From: Novosphingobium sp. MD-1
Lineage (GTDB): Bacteria; Pseudomonadota; Alphaproteobacteria; Sphingomonadales; Sphingomonadaceae
Reading direction: 5' to 3'
Assembly (NCBI RefSeq): GCF_001014975.1
Contig: NZ_BBXA01000029.1
Coordinates: forward strand, 186,001 to 250,000
Length of the DNA: 64,000 bases
The notes below the pieces were generated by a model. That model searched no databases and had not been told where the DNA came from. It saw only the letters and a program-made list of their open reading frames with translations. Position numbers and translations under genes: made by a program. Below are positions 17,501 to 28,700 of the stretch, piece by piece; positions within the stretch are counted from its first letter, which is position 1, and the number at the start of each line of letters is the position of its first letter.

Positions 17501-17927
17501 CCGGGCCGGCGGAGAGATTGCCGGCGCCCTTGATGCGGGTCGCGGTCACGATGATCGGGGCGCCCTGGTCTGCGCCGGTTTCGGCGGCGGACAGTTCGAT
17601 GGGCAGCGAGAAGGTCTGGCCGACGACGGTGTAGACATCGGTCACGGTCGCGCCGGGGTGGCCGGGGGCGGTGACCTTGACGGAGTAGGGGCCGCCAGGA
17701 CGAAGGCTGTTGGCGGTGAACACACCGCTACCGTCGGTGGTGGCGCTGGTGATCGTCCCGGTGGGCAGGTGCTCGATGGTGATCGTCGCGCCGGCGATAG
17801 CGGTCCCGGCGTCAGTAACCGAGCCGCGCATGGAGGCGGAGGTTTCCTGCGCATAAGCGGGCGTGGCGATGGCGGTCGCCAGCGAAAGGCCAGCCACGCT
17901 GGCGGCAAGGAAGAATCTGAACTGCAT
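14565..17927 (-). CDS. TonB-dependent receptor with N-terminal carboxypeptidase-regulatory-like domain (Oar-like)
   Basis: About 1120 residues. A signal peptide (MQFRFFLAASVAGLSLATAIATPAYA) is followed by a CarboxypepD_reg-like domain (SMRGSVTDAGTAIAGATITIEHL...), then a plug domain (IIVTATRIKGAGNLSAGPVTVLTSEQI... and NGRQVSFAGQNPRFNRFTIDGVP), then a long beta-barrel ending in the aromatic YTIRIGARISF expected for BAM assembly. Oar-like receptors move a large substrate across the outer membrane or act in surface functions; the ligand is unknown. I chose ATG 17927 because it starts the signal peptide, although the frame is open to 17972. A promoter-like sequence lies about 260 bases upstream, giving a long leader. 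Confidence 0.9.
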   Translation of the reverse strand: MQFRFFLAASVAGLSLATAIATPAYAQETSASMRGSVTDAGTAIAGATITIEHLPTGTITSATTDGSGVFTANSLRPGGPYSVKVTAPGHPGATVTDVYTVVGQTFSLPIELSAAETGADQGAPIIVTATRIKGAGNLSAGPVTVLTSEQISKVASVNRDIRDLAARNPFATLDTSSTNGRQVSFAGQNPRFNRFTIDGVPITDSFGLNPDALPSRRGPVPLDSIGQFETKVAPYDIREGFFQGGVSNAILKSGTNDWHGTAFFTYSSDALTGKKTAPYITRPDGRIPLPSFESKDFGATLSGPIIKDKLFFMVSAERVRAARPVQPGTVEDNSGTPVTGATNADLALIQSIAKTKYSFDPGGILKTDGDKDDRIVGRLDANLSETQRVSLTGLYTKDSLIVNTTTGSTNLGLSSNAYTKPNKLRAGILNWNADWSEKFSTEFRALYKAYDSGQFPLMGRTAQFAICADHNAPNRNAALDTTNVSVICPTGTPQYIMGSGGPSQSNILRVRTWGGSISAKLRAGDHNFRLLGEWNHTKTFNLFVNPSAGTYYFDTIADFQNGNAQSFSYNNAGTLNPNDAAANFAYDAFTFGLQDDWRVNSVLSVSAGVRYDLFGTSSHPQLNPNFLRRYGFPNTYSIEGMGLVQPRLGFTFKPTPRLTVRGGGGIFGGGSPDVYLGNSFSNTGVINTSISALVTDAGNYQLNGSGAGNNPTIASQILNNPSFTVVPNAANTAVQAAAGALTSNPNATTTINAIDPNLKMPNQWRATLSADYTADLGPLGDGWHFGADLLYSKVRSQVTIVDLRSKAISSASPGAFTPDGRQRYQNGLEVPNPRDTGQDLLLTNTDYGRSWIGVVRFDKTWDFGLTIGGAYTRQDVRDAGALTSSIASSNYGNSTYYDPNSISPGHANDEVRWAFRYNLSYEHAFFGDYKTRLDLFGTTRAGSPFSYSMQDVSGSRSNTFGTAGTNTRYLFYVPTGLNDPKVLYDTPATGARIDAIINGSGLAAYRGQVAPRNAFRSKAFTRIDLHLEQELPLPLGARFSVFGDIENFTNLLKSSWGQQLRASFPYRKTVAKVTCTAVGANPCGAYTYSSPSSDTILADELVTTNGSSLYTIRIGARISF

Positions 17928-18089
17928 GTCGAACCCCGTTTTGGACCGGAAAACCAGCCTTTGAGCGTCCATCGCCCGACGTTTTCCGTATCCTTCGCGG
18001 ATGCGGAATCACCCCTCGGAGCAATGGGCGGGCAACTCTTAGCGGCCCTGCCGGAAGACTCGAACAGGTTGCAGATGACACCGATATTG

Positions 18090-18105
18090 CAATGTTTAGA
18101 CATTG
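18090..18105. repeat. Perfect 6-bp inverted repeat in the receptor leader
   Basis: CAATGT-TTAG-ACATTG lies 163-178 bases upstream of the receptor start, downstream of the proposed promoter. It could be an operator or a small leader hairpin; nothing else supports a role. Confidence 0.3.
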
Positions 18106-18194
18106 TGACGACATGTGCCGACGCACGCGGAAAAAATGTGCGATCTTTGGCGAAGAGAAGACGCAAAAGGTCCTCCCTGCGGTCACTTTGCGTA

Positions 18195-18223
18195 ATATTA
18201 TTGCATATGTTGCCATACTGCAA
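18195..18223 (-). promoter_or_regulatory. Sigma-70-like promoter reading toward the TonB-dependent receptor
   Basis: On the minus strand, TTGCAG (18223-18218) and TAATAT (18200-18195) are separated by exactly 17 bases in an AT-rich patch. The expected transcript would start near 18187, leaving a leader of about 260 bases before the receptor ATG. It sits just beyond the stop of the phosphatase gene, consistent with an independent transcript. Confidence 0.5.
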
Positions 18224-18279
18224 CGCAGCAGGAATTTTCGATGCAGAGTGGCCTCGCCAATGGCGCGGCACCGCTCTGG

Positions 18280-19077
18280 TCAGGAAATTCCGGCCGGGTC
18301 GCTATCCGACACCGTTACCAGCCACTGTCGCGTGCCTTCGAGGCCGATCCCTGTCAGCCGGCCGGATTGAAAGGCGCCGGTATCTAGTCCGATCCGGTTG
18401 GATTTGAATTCCGGCTCGTCCACGATCGTGTGCCCGTGCACCACCATGAATTCGCGAACCGACCGGTCCTGGAGAAATTCGCCACGGATCCAGCGCAGGT
18501 CCGATCCGGTCTGCTCGGCGATCGGCACGCCCGGGCGGATCCCGGCGTGGACGAAGAGGTAGTCGCCGATATGGACGCGTTCTTCCATCGCCTGCAGGAA
18601 GGCGATGTCTGCCGGGGGCACGCGTGTCGCCATGGCCTTGCGCAGATCCGCCATGGCAGCATGGTCGCCCGCGTCCGGATCTATCTGATAGCTGGCAAGG
18701 GTTTCACGGCCGCCGTATCGCAGGAAATGGCGCAGCGTTTTGTCGTCGTCAAAGCTGCCGAGGAACATCTCCTCGTGGTTGCCCTGGACAAGGCGGACCC
18801 GGCGTTGCCGGCCCCATGTCCGCGCCGCGTCGATCACGCCGGCACTGTCGGGGCCGCGATCGACCAGATCGCCCAGCAGGATCACCGTGGTTTCGGCCGG
18901 ATCGCGGGCCGCGTCGTCGGCGTCGATCCGGTCGATCATCGTCCGGAACAGGTCGAGCCGCCCGTGGATGTCGCCGATCGCATAGAGGCGCTGGCCAGGC
19001 GGAACCGCCGCCCAGGACACCATCGGGGCAGCATCCGTGGCGCGACGCCGGAACAGGGAACGGAGCGTACTGATCAT
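18280..19077 (-). CDS. PPP-family metallophosphoesterase (serine/threonine protein phosphatase-like)
   Basis: 265 residues. All PPP signatures are present: GDIHGR (Asp36, His38), GDLVDRGPDS (Asp70), GNHE (Asn100, His101), then FVHAGI and VVHGHT for the remaining metal ligands. Such enzymes use a di-metal centre to remove phosphate from protein Ser/Thr or from nucleotide substrates such as Ap4A; bacterial members are hard to separate by sequence. There is no signal peptide, so it should be cytoplasmic. Start ATG 19077 has GGAAAG before it; the frame is open 30 codons further but that part is low-complexity in composition. It is on the same strand as the TonB receptor but about 350 bases apart. 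Confidence 0.85.
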   Translation of the reverse strand: MISTLRSLFRRRATDAAPMVSWAAVPPGQRLYAIGDIHGRLDLFRTMIDRIDADDAARDPAETTVILLGDLVDRGPDSAGVIDAARTWGRQRRVRLVQGNHEEMFLGSFDDDKTLRHFLRYGGRETLASYQIDPDAGDHAAMADLRKAMATRVPPADIAFLQAMEERVHIGDYLFVHAGIRPGVPIAEQTGSDLRWIRGEFLQDRSVREFMVVHGHTIVDEPEFKSNRIGLDTGAFQSGRLTGIGLEGTRQWLVTVSDSDPAGIS

Positions 19078-19322
19078 GACTTTCCGGGATTCCAGTAACG
19101 AATATGCGCAGTGCTGCGAGGCGAAACAAGCGGATTGCGCTTGATGATGCAGAAAAGACACATTCATTTACAATCGGGCAACATCAGGCAATTTTCATCT
19201 TGTGCATTGCAGCACGGAAATGCACTTCTCGGCCGGCAAGCCCAAAGCCGGTCCAGATATACGAGACCGGCGGGGCTCCGCAGGCGGGACGACGCGTCAA
19301 GAACAAGCAAAAGGAAATGCTC

Positions 19323-20120
19323 ATGCGTACGTCCATCAAGGCCCTTCTGGCCTCGACTCTTCTCGTCTCGACGCTGGCCGCTGCTTCGCCCGCTCTGGCG
19401 GACGAGACCGCACCGCCGAGCGATTTCAAGATCACTGGCAGCGCCGCCGTGGTCAGCCAGTACCGGTTCCGCGGCATCTCGCAGTCGAACAACCGCCCGG
19501 CGGTTCAGGGTGCGATCACCGTGGCCCACAGCTCGGGCTTCTACGTTTCGACTTGGGGGTCGAGCGCCTCGGCCGGCAACAGCACGGTCAACATCGGCGG
19601 CACCGAAATCGATGTTTACGGCGGCTACACCCACGGTCTGGGCAGCAGCGGCGTGACGATCGACGCGGGTCTCTATGGCTATATCTATCCGGGTGCGCCG
19701 GGCCTCAACTACTACGAAATCTACGGCTCGCTCGCCAAGACGGTCGGCCCGGTCAATGCCAAGGCGGGCGTGTTCTTCGCTCCGAAGCAGACCGTGCTCG
19801 ATGCGACGCCGACGCACCACAGCACCTATGTCTATGGTGAACTGAGCGGCGGCATTCCGGGCACGCCGATCACGCTGCACTCGCACCTGGGCCACACCGG
19901 CGGCGGCTTCAACTACACGAAGCAGTACATCGACTATAACGTGGGTGCCAGCCTCACCTGGAAGAACCTGACGTTCGACGCTTCGGTCGTCGGCACCAAC
20001 GTCAGCAAGTCGGATGCGGCGGCGGCGCCTTTCGCCGACCAGACCGGCACGGCTTCGCCCTTCGAAACCTATCGCGCGGCCAAGGCCGTGGGCGTGTTCT
20101 CGGTAACCGCCAGCTTCTGA
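19323..20120 (+). CDS. TorF-family putative outer-membrane porin
   Basis: 265 residues with a signal peptide (MRTSIKALLASTLLVSTLAAASPALA). The mature start, FKITGSAAVVSQYRFRGISQSNNRPAVQG, is the hallmark of the TorF/TIGR02001 porin-like family common in sphingomonads. The rest alternates polar and hydrophobic residues as in a small beta-barrel, and it ends with SVTASF, a Phe-terminal barrel signal. Start ATG 19323 follows AAGGAA with a six-base gap; an ATG two codons upstream (19317) is possible. The transported solute is unknown. Confidence 0.85.
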   Translation: MRTSIKALLASTLLVSTLAAASPALADETAPPSDFKITGSAAVVSQYRFRGISQSNNRPAVQGAITVAHSSGFYVSTWGSSASAGNSTVNIGGTEIDVYGGYTHGLGSSGVTIDAGLYGYIYPGAPGLNYYEIYGSLAKTVGPVNAKAGVFFAPKQTVLDATPTHHSTYVYGELSGGIPGTPITLHSHLGHTGGGFNYTKQYIDYNVGASLTWKNLTFDASVVGTNVSKSDAAAAPFADQTGTASPFETYRAAKAVGVFSVTASF

Positions 20121-20274
20121 CCTTCCGGCCGAAAGGCAGGATGACGCGGGGGCCAGCGCCGGAAATCGGTGCTGGCCTTTCGTTTGGGAAAACCTTTCCG
20201 CGCACCGCCCTTGGGTTTGGCGGGGAAGGGCACTACCTTGGGCGCGGACGTCCTCCAGACAGAGCGAGTGCCGC

Positions 20275-20709
20275 GTGACCAAGTATCTGCATACCATGAT
20301 CCGGGTGACCGACCCGGAGGCCACCATCCGCTTCTTCGAGCTTATCGGCGTGCACGAAGTGCGCCGGATGGAAAGCGAGAAGGGCCGCTTCACCCTGATC
20401 TTCCTGGCCGCGCCCGGCGGGGAAGGCGTGGCCGAAGTGGAACTGACCTACAACTGGCCGCCCGAGGACGGCGAAGGCGAAACCTATTCCGGAGGCCGCA
20501 ACTTTGGCCATCTCGCCTATCGCGTCGAGAACATCTACGAAACCTGCCAGAAGCTGGCCGATGCCGGCCACATCATCCACCGCCCTCCGCGGGACGGGCA
20601 CATGGCCTTCGTGAAGACGCCTGACGGCATATCGGTGGAACTGCTGCAGGACGGGCATCTCGAACCGGCCGAGCCGTGGGTCAGCATGCCCAACACCGGC
20701 AGCTGGTAA
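20275..20709 (+). CDS. gloA: Lactoylglutathione lyase (glyoxalase I)
   Basis: 144 residues, typical of metal-dependent GloA. It converts the hemithioacetal of methylglyoxal and glutathione to S-lactoylglutathione. The four metal ligands can be placed: His6 (KYLHTMIRV), Glu56 (VAEVELTYNW), His79 (NFGHLAYRV) and Glu122 (DGISVELLQDG), close to E. coli positions 5, 56, 74 and 122. Start is GTG 20275. A perfect hairpin terminator follows at 20732, shared with the convergent ATP synthase operon. Confidence 0.95.
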   Translation: MTKYLHTMIRVTDPEATIRFFELIGVHEVRRMESEKGRFTLIFLAAPGGEGVAEVELTYNWPPEDGEGETYSGGRNFGHLAYRVENIYETCQKLADAGHIIHRPPRDGHMAFVKTPDGISVELLQDGHLEPAEPWVSMPNTGSW

Positions 20710-20731
20710 GGCTGACGCGACCGGGAAAACG

Positions 20732-20765
20732 AAAAGGGCCGCTCCCGGAAAGGAGCGGCCCTTTT
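20732..20765. terminator. Bidirectional terminator between gloA and the ATP synthase operon
   Basis: A 14-bp perfect stem, AAAAGGGCCGCTCC with GGAGCGGCCCTTTT, around a CGGAAA loop. It has a T run on either strand and lies between two convergent genes, so it should end both gloA and atpHAGDC transcripts. Confidence 0.92.
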
Positions 20766-20797
20766 CATGGGTCCGAGCCCGGCAAGCGAGAGAGGCG

Positions 20798-21052
20798 TCA
20801 GCCCTCGACGTGCTCCGCCAGCACGGTCAGCCCCTTGGCGCTGACTTCGGCGAAGCCGCCCTGGACCTGGATTTCCTCCGGCGCGACGCCTTGGCTCTTG
20901 TAGAGCTTGATCGTGCCGTCCTTGACCGTGGACATGAACGGCGCGTGGCCTTCCAGCACACCGAATTCCCCGTCCGTGCCGGGGACGACGACCATGTAGA
21001 CCTGTTCCGAGCGGACGAGGCGGGCCGGGGTGACGAGTTCGAAGTGCAGCAT
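20798..21052 (-). CDS. atpC: ATP synthase F1 epsilon subunit (short form)
   Basis: 84 residues. It matches the N-terminal beta-sandwich of epsilon ([45 protein letters not shown]), which binds gamma and the c-ring in the central stalk. The C-terminal helical hairpin that inhibits ATP hydrolysis in E. coli (total about 139 residues) is absent, and the protein ends at [10 protein letters not shown]. Short epsilons of this kind are, to my knowledge, usual in sphingomonads. The ribosome site AGAGG lies six bases before ATG 21052 and abuts a palindromic repeat that fills the gap to atpD. It is the last gene of the F1 operon. Confidence 0.93.
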   Translation of the reverse strand: MLHFELVTPARLVRSEQVYMVVVPGTDGEFGVLEGHAPFMSTVKDGTIKLYKSQGVAPEEIQVQGGFAEVSAKGLTVLAEHVEG

Positions 21053-21064
21053 CTTGAACCTCTT

Positions 21065-21149
21065 CTCCCCTCACGCTTGCGGGAGGGGCCGGGGGTGGGC
21101 AGGGGTGCGGCACTTGCCCACCCCAAACCCCTCCCGCAGGCGGGAGGGG
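21065..21149. repeat. REP-like palindromic element between atpD and atpC
   Basis: Two GC-rich hairpins flank a third pairing. CTCCCC/GGGAGGGG closes the left hairpin, CCCCTCCCGC/GCGGGAGGGG the right, and GGGTGGGC pairs with GCCCACCCC in between. A near-copy with the same architecture lies at 58715-58803, so this is a dispersed intergenic repeat. Its left end touches the atpC ribosome site. Confidence 0.8.
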
Positions 21150-21161
21150 CTTACCGGAGCA

Positions 21162-23512
<2,351 letters not shown>

Positions 23513-23528
23513 TCAATTTTCTCCAATT

Positions 23529-23609
23529 CGTCACCCCGGCGAACGCTGGGGTCCCTATCCACTAGGCCGTACCTGGCGGCACGAGATCCCGGCTTGCGCC
23601 GGGATGACG
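23529..23609. repeat. Palindromic element between atpA and atpG
   Basis: The ends CGTCACCCCGGCGAACGCTGG and a near-complementary GCGCCGGGATGACG, with an inner GATCCCGGC, form long imperfect inverted arms around a 30-base spacer. This matches the common alphaproteobacterial CGTCATCCCGGCG-type intergenic repeat. It is unrelated in sequence to the element between atpD and atpC. Confidence 0.75.
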
Positions 23610-23613
23610 TGTG

Positions 23614-25729
<2,116 letters not shown>

Positions 25730-25857
25730 GCGCTCAGGTCCCCCTTCATTCGGATAAGCCGATTGGGCCACGCACACGCTTTAACACGTGGTAGCCCGCA
25801 GACGGGGCGCGCCTAGCAACGTAACCGTCGTATTACAAGATGCGAGTTTCGCGCCTT

Positions 25858-25869
25858 CGACCTAGGTCG
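25858..25869. promoter_or_regulatory. 12-bp perfect palindrome upstream of the ATP synthase operon
   Basis: CGACCTAGGTCG lies about 130 bases upstream of the atpH start, in the only sizeable gap before the operon. It could be an operator, but no clear promoter was recognised next to it. Confidence 0.3.
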
Positions 25870-25923
25870 CGCAATCGTATTCGTTACGGATCGTATCGCG
25901 CCGGCCGGCTTTGAAACGGACTC

Positions 25924-27486
25924 TCAGGGCTGTGGCTGGCAGTTGTAGCGCATCCGCTCGTTCGGTTCGGCCGGAAGCAGCGCCTTGATCGCCTGCTGCG
26001 CCTCGCCAAAGCGGCGCGCGGCGTCGGTCGGGGCGCCGCACGCCGGGGCTACGATTTTCTTCCGTTCGGCACGCGCCTTGTTCATGTCATCAAGGCTCAT
26101 CAGGAACCGCTCGACAATGTAGGTCCGCGTCGCCGGGTCGTAACGGTTGACCGAAATCGTCTCCTCGCTGTCCGGAACGAGGATTCGCGTCCAGCCGTCC
26201 TGGGCCAGCCCATATTGCGCCCGGCCGTTGACGCAGCCGTCCGCGCTCCATGCCAGCGGCACGTCGGTGATGTCCGAAACGGTGACGCGGCTGCGCTGGG
26301 TGTCGATCACGCAGACCAGGCGCCCGGTGCCGTCGGTTGCCCCGCCCGATGGCGTGGCGCCGGGCGTCGGGCTGGCGGTGGCGAGGATGTCCTCCGCGCG
26401 CGTCTCGATCGATTCGAGCGAGGGGCGCACCAGCCAGGTCACGATCGCGGCCAGCAGCAGCACGCCCCCGGCGCCGCCCGCGATCCGGACGTTGCGTGCC
26501 TCGTCGCGCTGCGCGAACAGCAAGGCACTGCCGCCGGCCAGCAGCGCCGCCACCAGCAGCAAGGCCGCCAGCGCCATGCCGTTGTCGCGTTCCGAAAGAA
26601 CCGCGATTTCCGCATCGCGACGCGCTTTTTCCAGCGCTTTCGCCTTGGTGGCGCTCTTCGCTTCGGCATCGGCGGCCTGGCGGGCCTGATCGCTGGCGGC
26701 GCGTTCGCTTTCGGCGCGGTCGAGGTCGGCGATCGAGGTGCAGGGGAGCCCGCTGACGTGGGCTTCCACCTTGGCCTGCCTGAGAAATGCGGCCAGTTCG
26801 CGCATCGAAATGGCGAAATAGAACGCCGAATCGGTACTGTTGTCGCTGACGGTGCCGAAACTGTTCACGCCCAGCACGCGCCCGCACGAATCGAACAGCG
26901 GTCCGCCCGAATTGCCCGCGCCGATGGGGGCTGTGTGCAACAGCGTGTCGAACGATTTGGACGTGCGCCCGGCCGAAACGTAACCGCGTGCTTTCACGGG
27001 GGCCTGCGGCGTCACCAGATCGGCCATCGACAGGCCCTGCGCCAGATCGACGTTGCCCGGATAGCCGACGGCATAGACTTCGGCGCTGTCCGCCGGAGCG
27101 CCCGAAAACAGGGTGACGGGCGAAAGCGCGGCCTTGCCGTCGATTTTCAGCAGCGCCAGATCGTTGCGGGGCGAATAGGCGACAAGGCGTGCCTGATAGC
27201 CGCTGCGCCCTTCGGCGGGCACCACACCCACGATCAGCGAATCGTCCTGGCGCAGCTGCTCGACGACATGCGCGTTGGTCACCACCAGATCGGGCGCGAT
27301 GACAAAGCCGCTGCCGTGCGTGATGAGCTGGGCGTTGCTGCCATCGTTCTGGATGATGACCACGCGGACCACGCTCCGGCTCGCCGCGGCGATGTCGGCG
27401 GGATCGGCCAGCGCCGGCGCCGGAATGGCGATAAAGGCAAGGAGCAGAAGGGCGATGACGCGGGCGGTGCGGCGGATACTCGGCAT
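25924..27486 (-). CDS. Membrane-anchored S1C (trypsin/DegP-like) serine protease with C-terminal extension
   Basis: 520 residues. An N-terminal signal sequence (VIALLLLAFIAIPAPALA) is followed by a chymotrypsin-fold domain with a complete triad: His73 (VVTNAHVV), Asp109 (RNDLALLKI), Ser193 (GAGNSGGP). There is no PDZ domain. After a charged Ala/Lys/Glu helix come two hydrophobic segments (MALAALLLVAALLAGGSALLFA and AGGVLLLAAIVTWLV), then a polar domain of about 130 residues with three cysteines. The likely topology is protease and C-terminal domain both periplasmic, tethered by two membrane helices. I take ATG 27486, which begins the signal sequence. It is divergent from ada with 80 bases between. 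Substrate unknown. Confidence 0.82.
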   Translation of the reverse strand: MPSIRRTARVIALLLLAFIAIPAPALADPADIAAASRSVVRVVIIQNDGSNAQLITHGSGFVIAPDLVVTNAHVVEQLRQDDSLIVGVVPAEGRSGYQARLVAYSPRNDLALLKIDGKAALSPVTLFSGAPADSAEVYAVGYPGNVDLAQGLSMADLVTPQAPVKARGYVSAGRTSKSFDTLLHTAPIGAGNSGGPLFDSCGRVLGVNSFGTVSDNSTDSAFYFAISMRELAAFLRQAKVEAHVSGLPCTSIADLDRAESERAASDQARQAADAEAKSATKAKALEKARRDAEIAVLSERDNGMALAALLLVAALLAGGSALLFAQRDEARNVRIAGGAGGVLLLAAIVTWLVRPSLESIETRAEDILATASPTPGATPSGGATDGTGRLVCVIDTQRSRVTVSDITDVPLAWSADGCVNGRAQYGLAQDGWTRILVPDSEETISVNRYDPATRTYIVERFLMSLDDMNKARAERKKIVAPACGAPTDAARRFGEAQQAIKALLPAEPNERMRYNCQPQP

Positions 27487-27566
27487 AGCCGAGCGTTCTC
27501 GCGCCGTTTTGCTTTGACCGCAAGTTTCGGGAAGCGGCTGCCATGCGATGGCGATAGAAGGGGGCC

Positions 27567-28643
27567 ATGACATCGCCCGAAGCCCTGATCGACAGCACGC
27601 CTTACGGGGCCGCCGGAAGCGGCTCCGGCATCGATTTCGACTGGGCCTATGGCGCGTTCGAGCGGCGGGACCGCAGCCTGGACGGGCGGTTCGTTGGCGC
27701 GGTGCTGACTACCGGTATCTACTGCAAGCCGAGCTGCCCGGCGCGGCGTCCCCGGCGCGAGAACGTGGTGTTCTATCCCGATGGCCAGGCGGCGCGGGCA
27801 GCGGGCTTCCGGGCCTGCCGGCGCTGCCTGCCTGACGAGGTCGGCCGCGATCGCATCGCGGTCGAACGGGCGGTGGCGCTGTTGCAGGAGGAAAACGCGC
27901 CCAGGCTTGAGGAACTGGCGGCGCTGGTCGGCTATGCGCCGCACCATTTCCAGCGGCTGTTCAAGCGCGAAACCGGCCTTTCGCCTGCCCGCTATGCGCG
28001 CGAGCGGCGGGCCGAACGGGCGAGGCAGGCGTTGGAGACGGCGGGCAACGTCACCGAGGCGGTCTATGCGGCGGGCTATTCCGCGCCCAGCCGCTTCTAT
28101 GAGGAAACCGGAAAGGAATTGGGGATGACTCCATCGGCCTGGCGCAACGGCGGCGCGAACGTCGAGATTCACTGGGACATCGCGGAGACGAGCCTTGCGC
28201 CCATGCTGCTGGCGGCAACCGCGCGGGGAATCTGCCGGCTTTCGTTCAACGAGGACGAGGCTGATCTGCGCGCCCGCTTTCCCCATGCCACGCTGGTGCG
28301 CGGCGGCGAATACGTGGCGGCCCTGCGCGAAGCGGCCATCGTCGCCTGCGACAATCCGGCGGAAATGCCGGACCTGCCGCTCGATGTGGATGGCACCGCG
28401 TTCCAGCAGGCGGTGTGGCGCGAACTGCGCCGCATTCCGCCGGGTGAAACGCGCAGTTACGCCGAAGTCGCCGCCGCGGTGGGCAAGCCCTCCGCCGTGC
28501 GAGCGGCCGGGTCCGCCAACGGCGCGAACAACATCGCCGTGCTGATCCCGTGCCACCGGGTGATTCGTTCGGACGGCACGCTGGGGGGCTATGCCTATGG
28601 CCTCGACATCAAGCGCGCGCTGCTGGAACGCGAAAGCGCTTGA
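27567..28643 (+). CDS. ada: Bifunctional Ada: methylphosphotriester/O6-methylguanine methyltransferase and activator
   Basis: 358 residues, full-length Ada architecture. The N-terminal zinc domain has Cys53, Cys57, Cys84 and Cys87 (GIYCKPSCPARRP and ACRRC); Cys53 is the expected methyl acceptor from phosphotriesters, which switches the protein to an activator. An AraC-type helix-turn-helix region follows (LEELAALVGYAPHHFQRLFKRETGLSPARYARERR). The C-terminal MGMT domain has the active-site IPCHRVI with Cys329 and the FQQAVWRELRRIPPGETRSYAEVA helix-turn-helix. It repairs alkylated DNA and would induce the adaptive response. GAAGGGGG precedes the ATG. No alkB neighbour is present. Confidence 0.95.
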   Translation: MTSPEALIDSTPYGAAGSGSGIDFDWAYGAFERRDRSLDGRFVGAVLTTGIYCKPSCPARRPRRENVVFYPDGQAARAAGFRACRRCLPDEVGRDRIAVERAVALLQEENAPRLEELAALVGYAPHHFQRLFKRETGLSPARYARERRAERARQALETAGNVTEAVYAAGYSAPSRFYEETGKELGMTPSAWRNGGANVEIHWDIAETSLAPMLLAATARGICRLSFNEDEADLRARFPHATLVRGGEYVAALREAAIVACDNPAEMPDLPLDVDGTAFQQAVWRELRRIPPGETRSYAEVAAAVGKPSAVRAAGSANGANNIAVLIPCHRVIRSDGTLGGYAYGLDIKRALLERESA

Positions 28644-28700
28644 TTCCGGGCGGGAAAGCAGCAGTCCGGCCCGGCAAGGAAGCGGATGACAGGCGCTATT

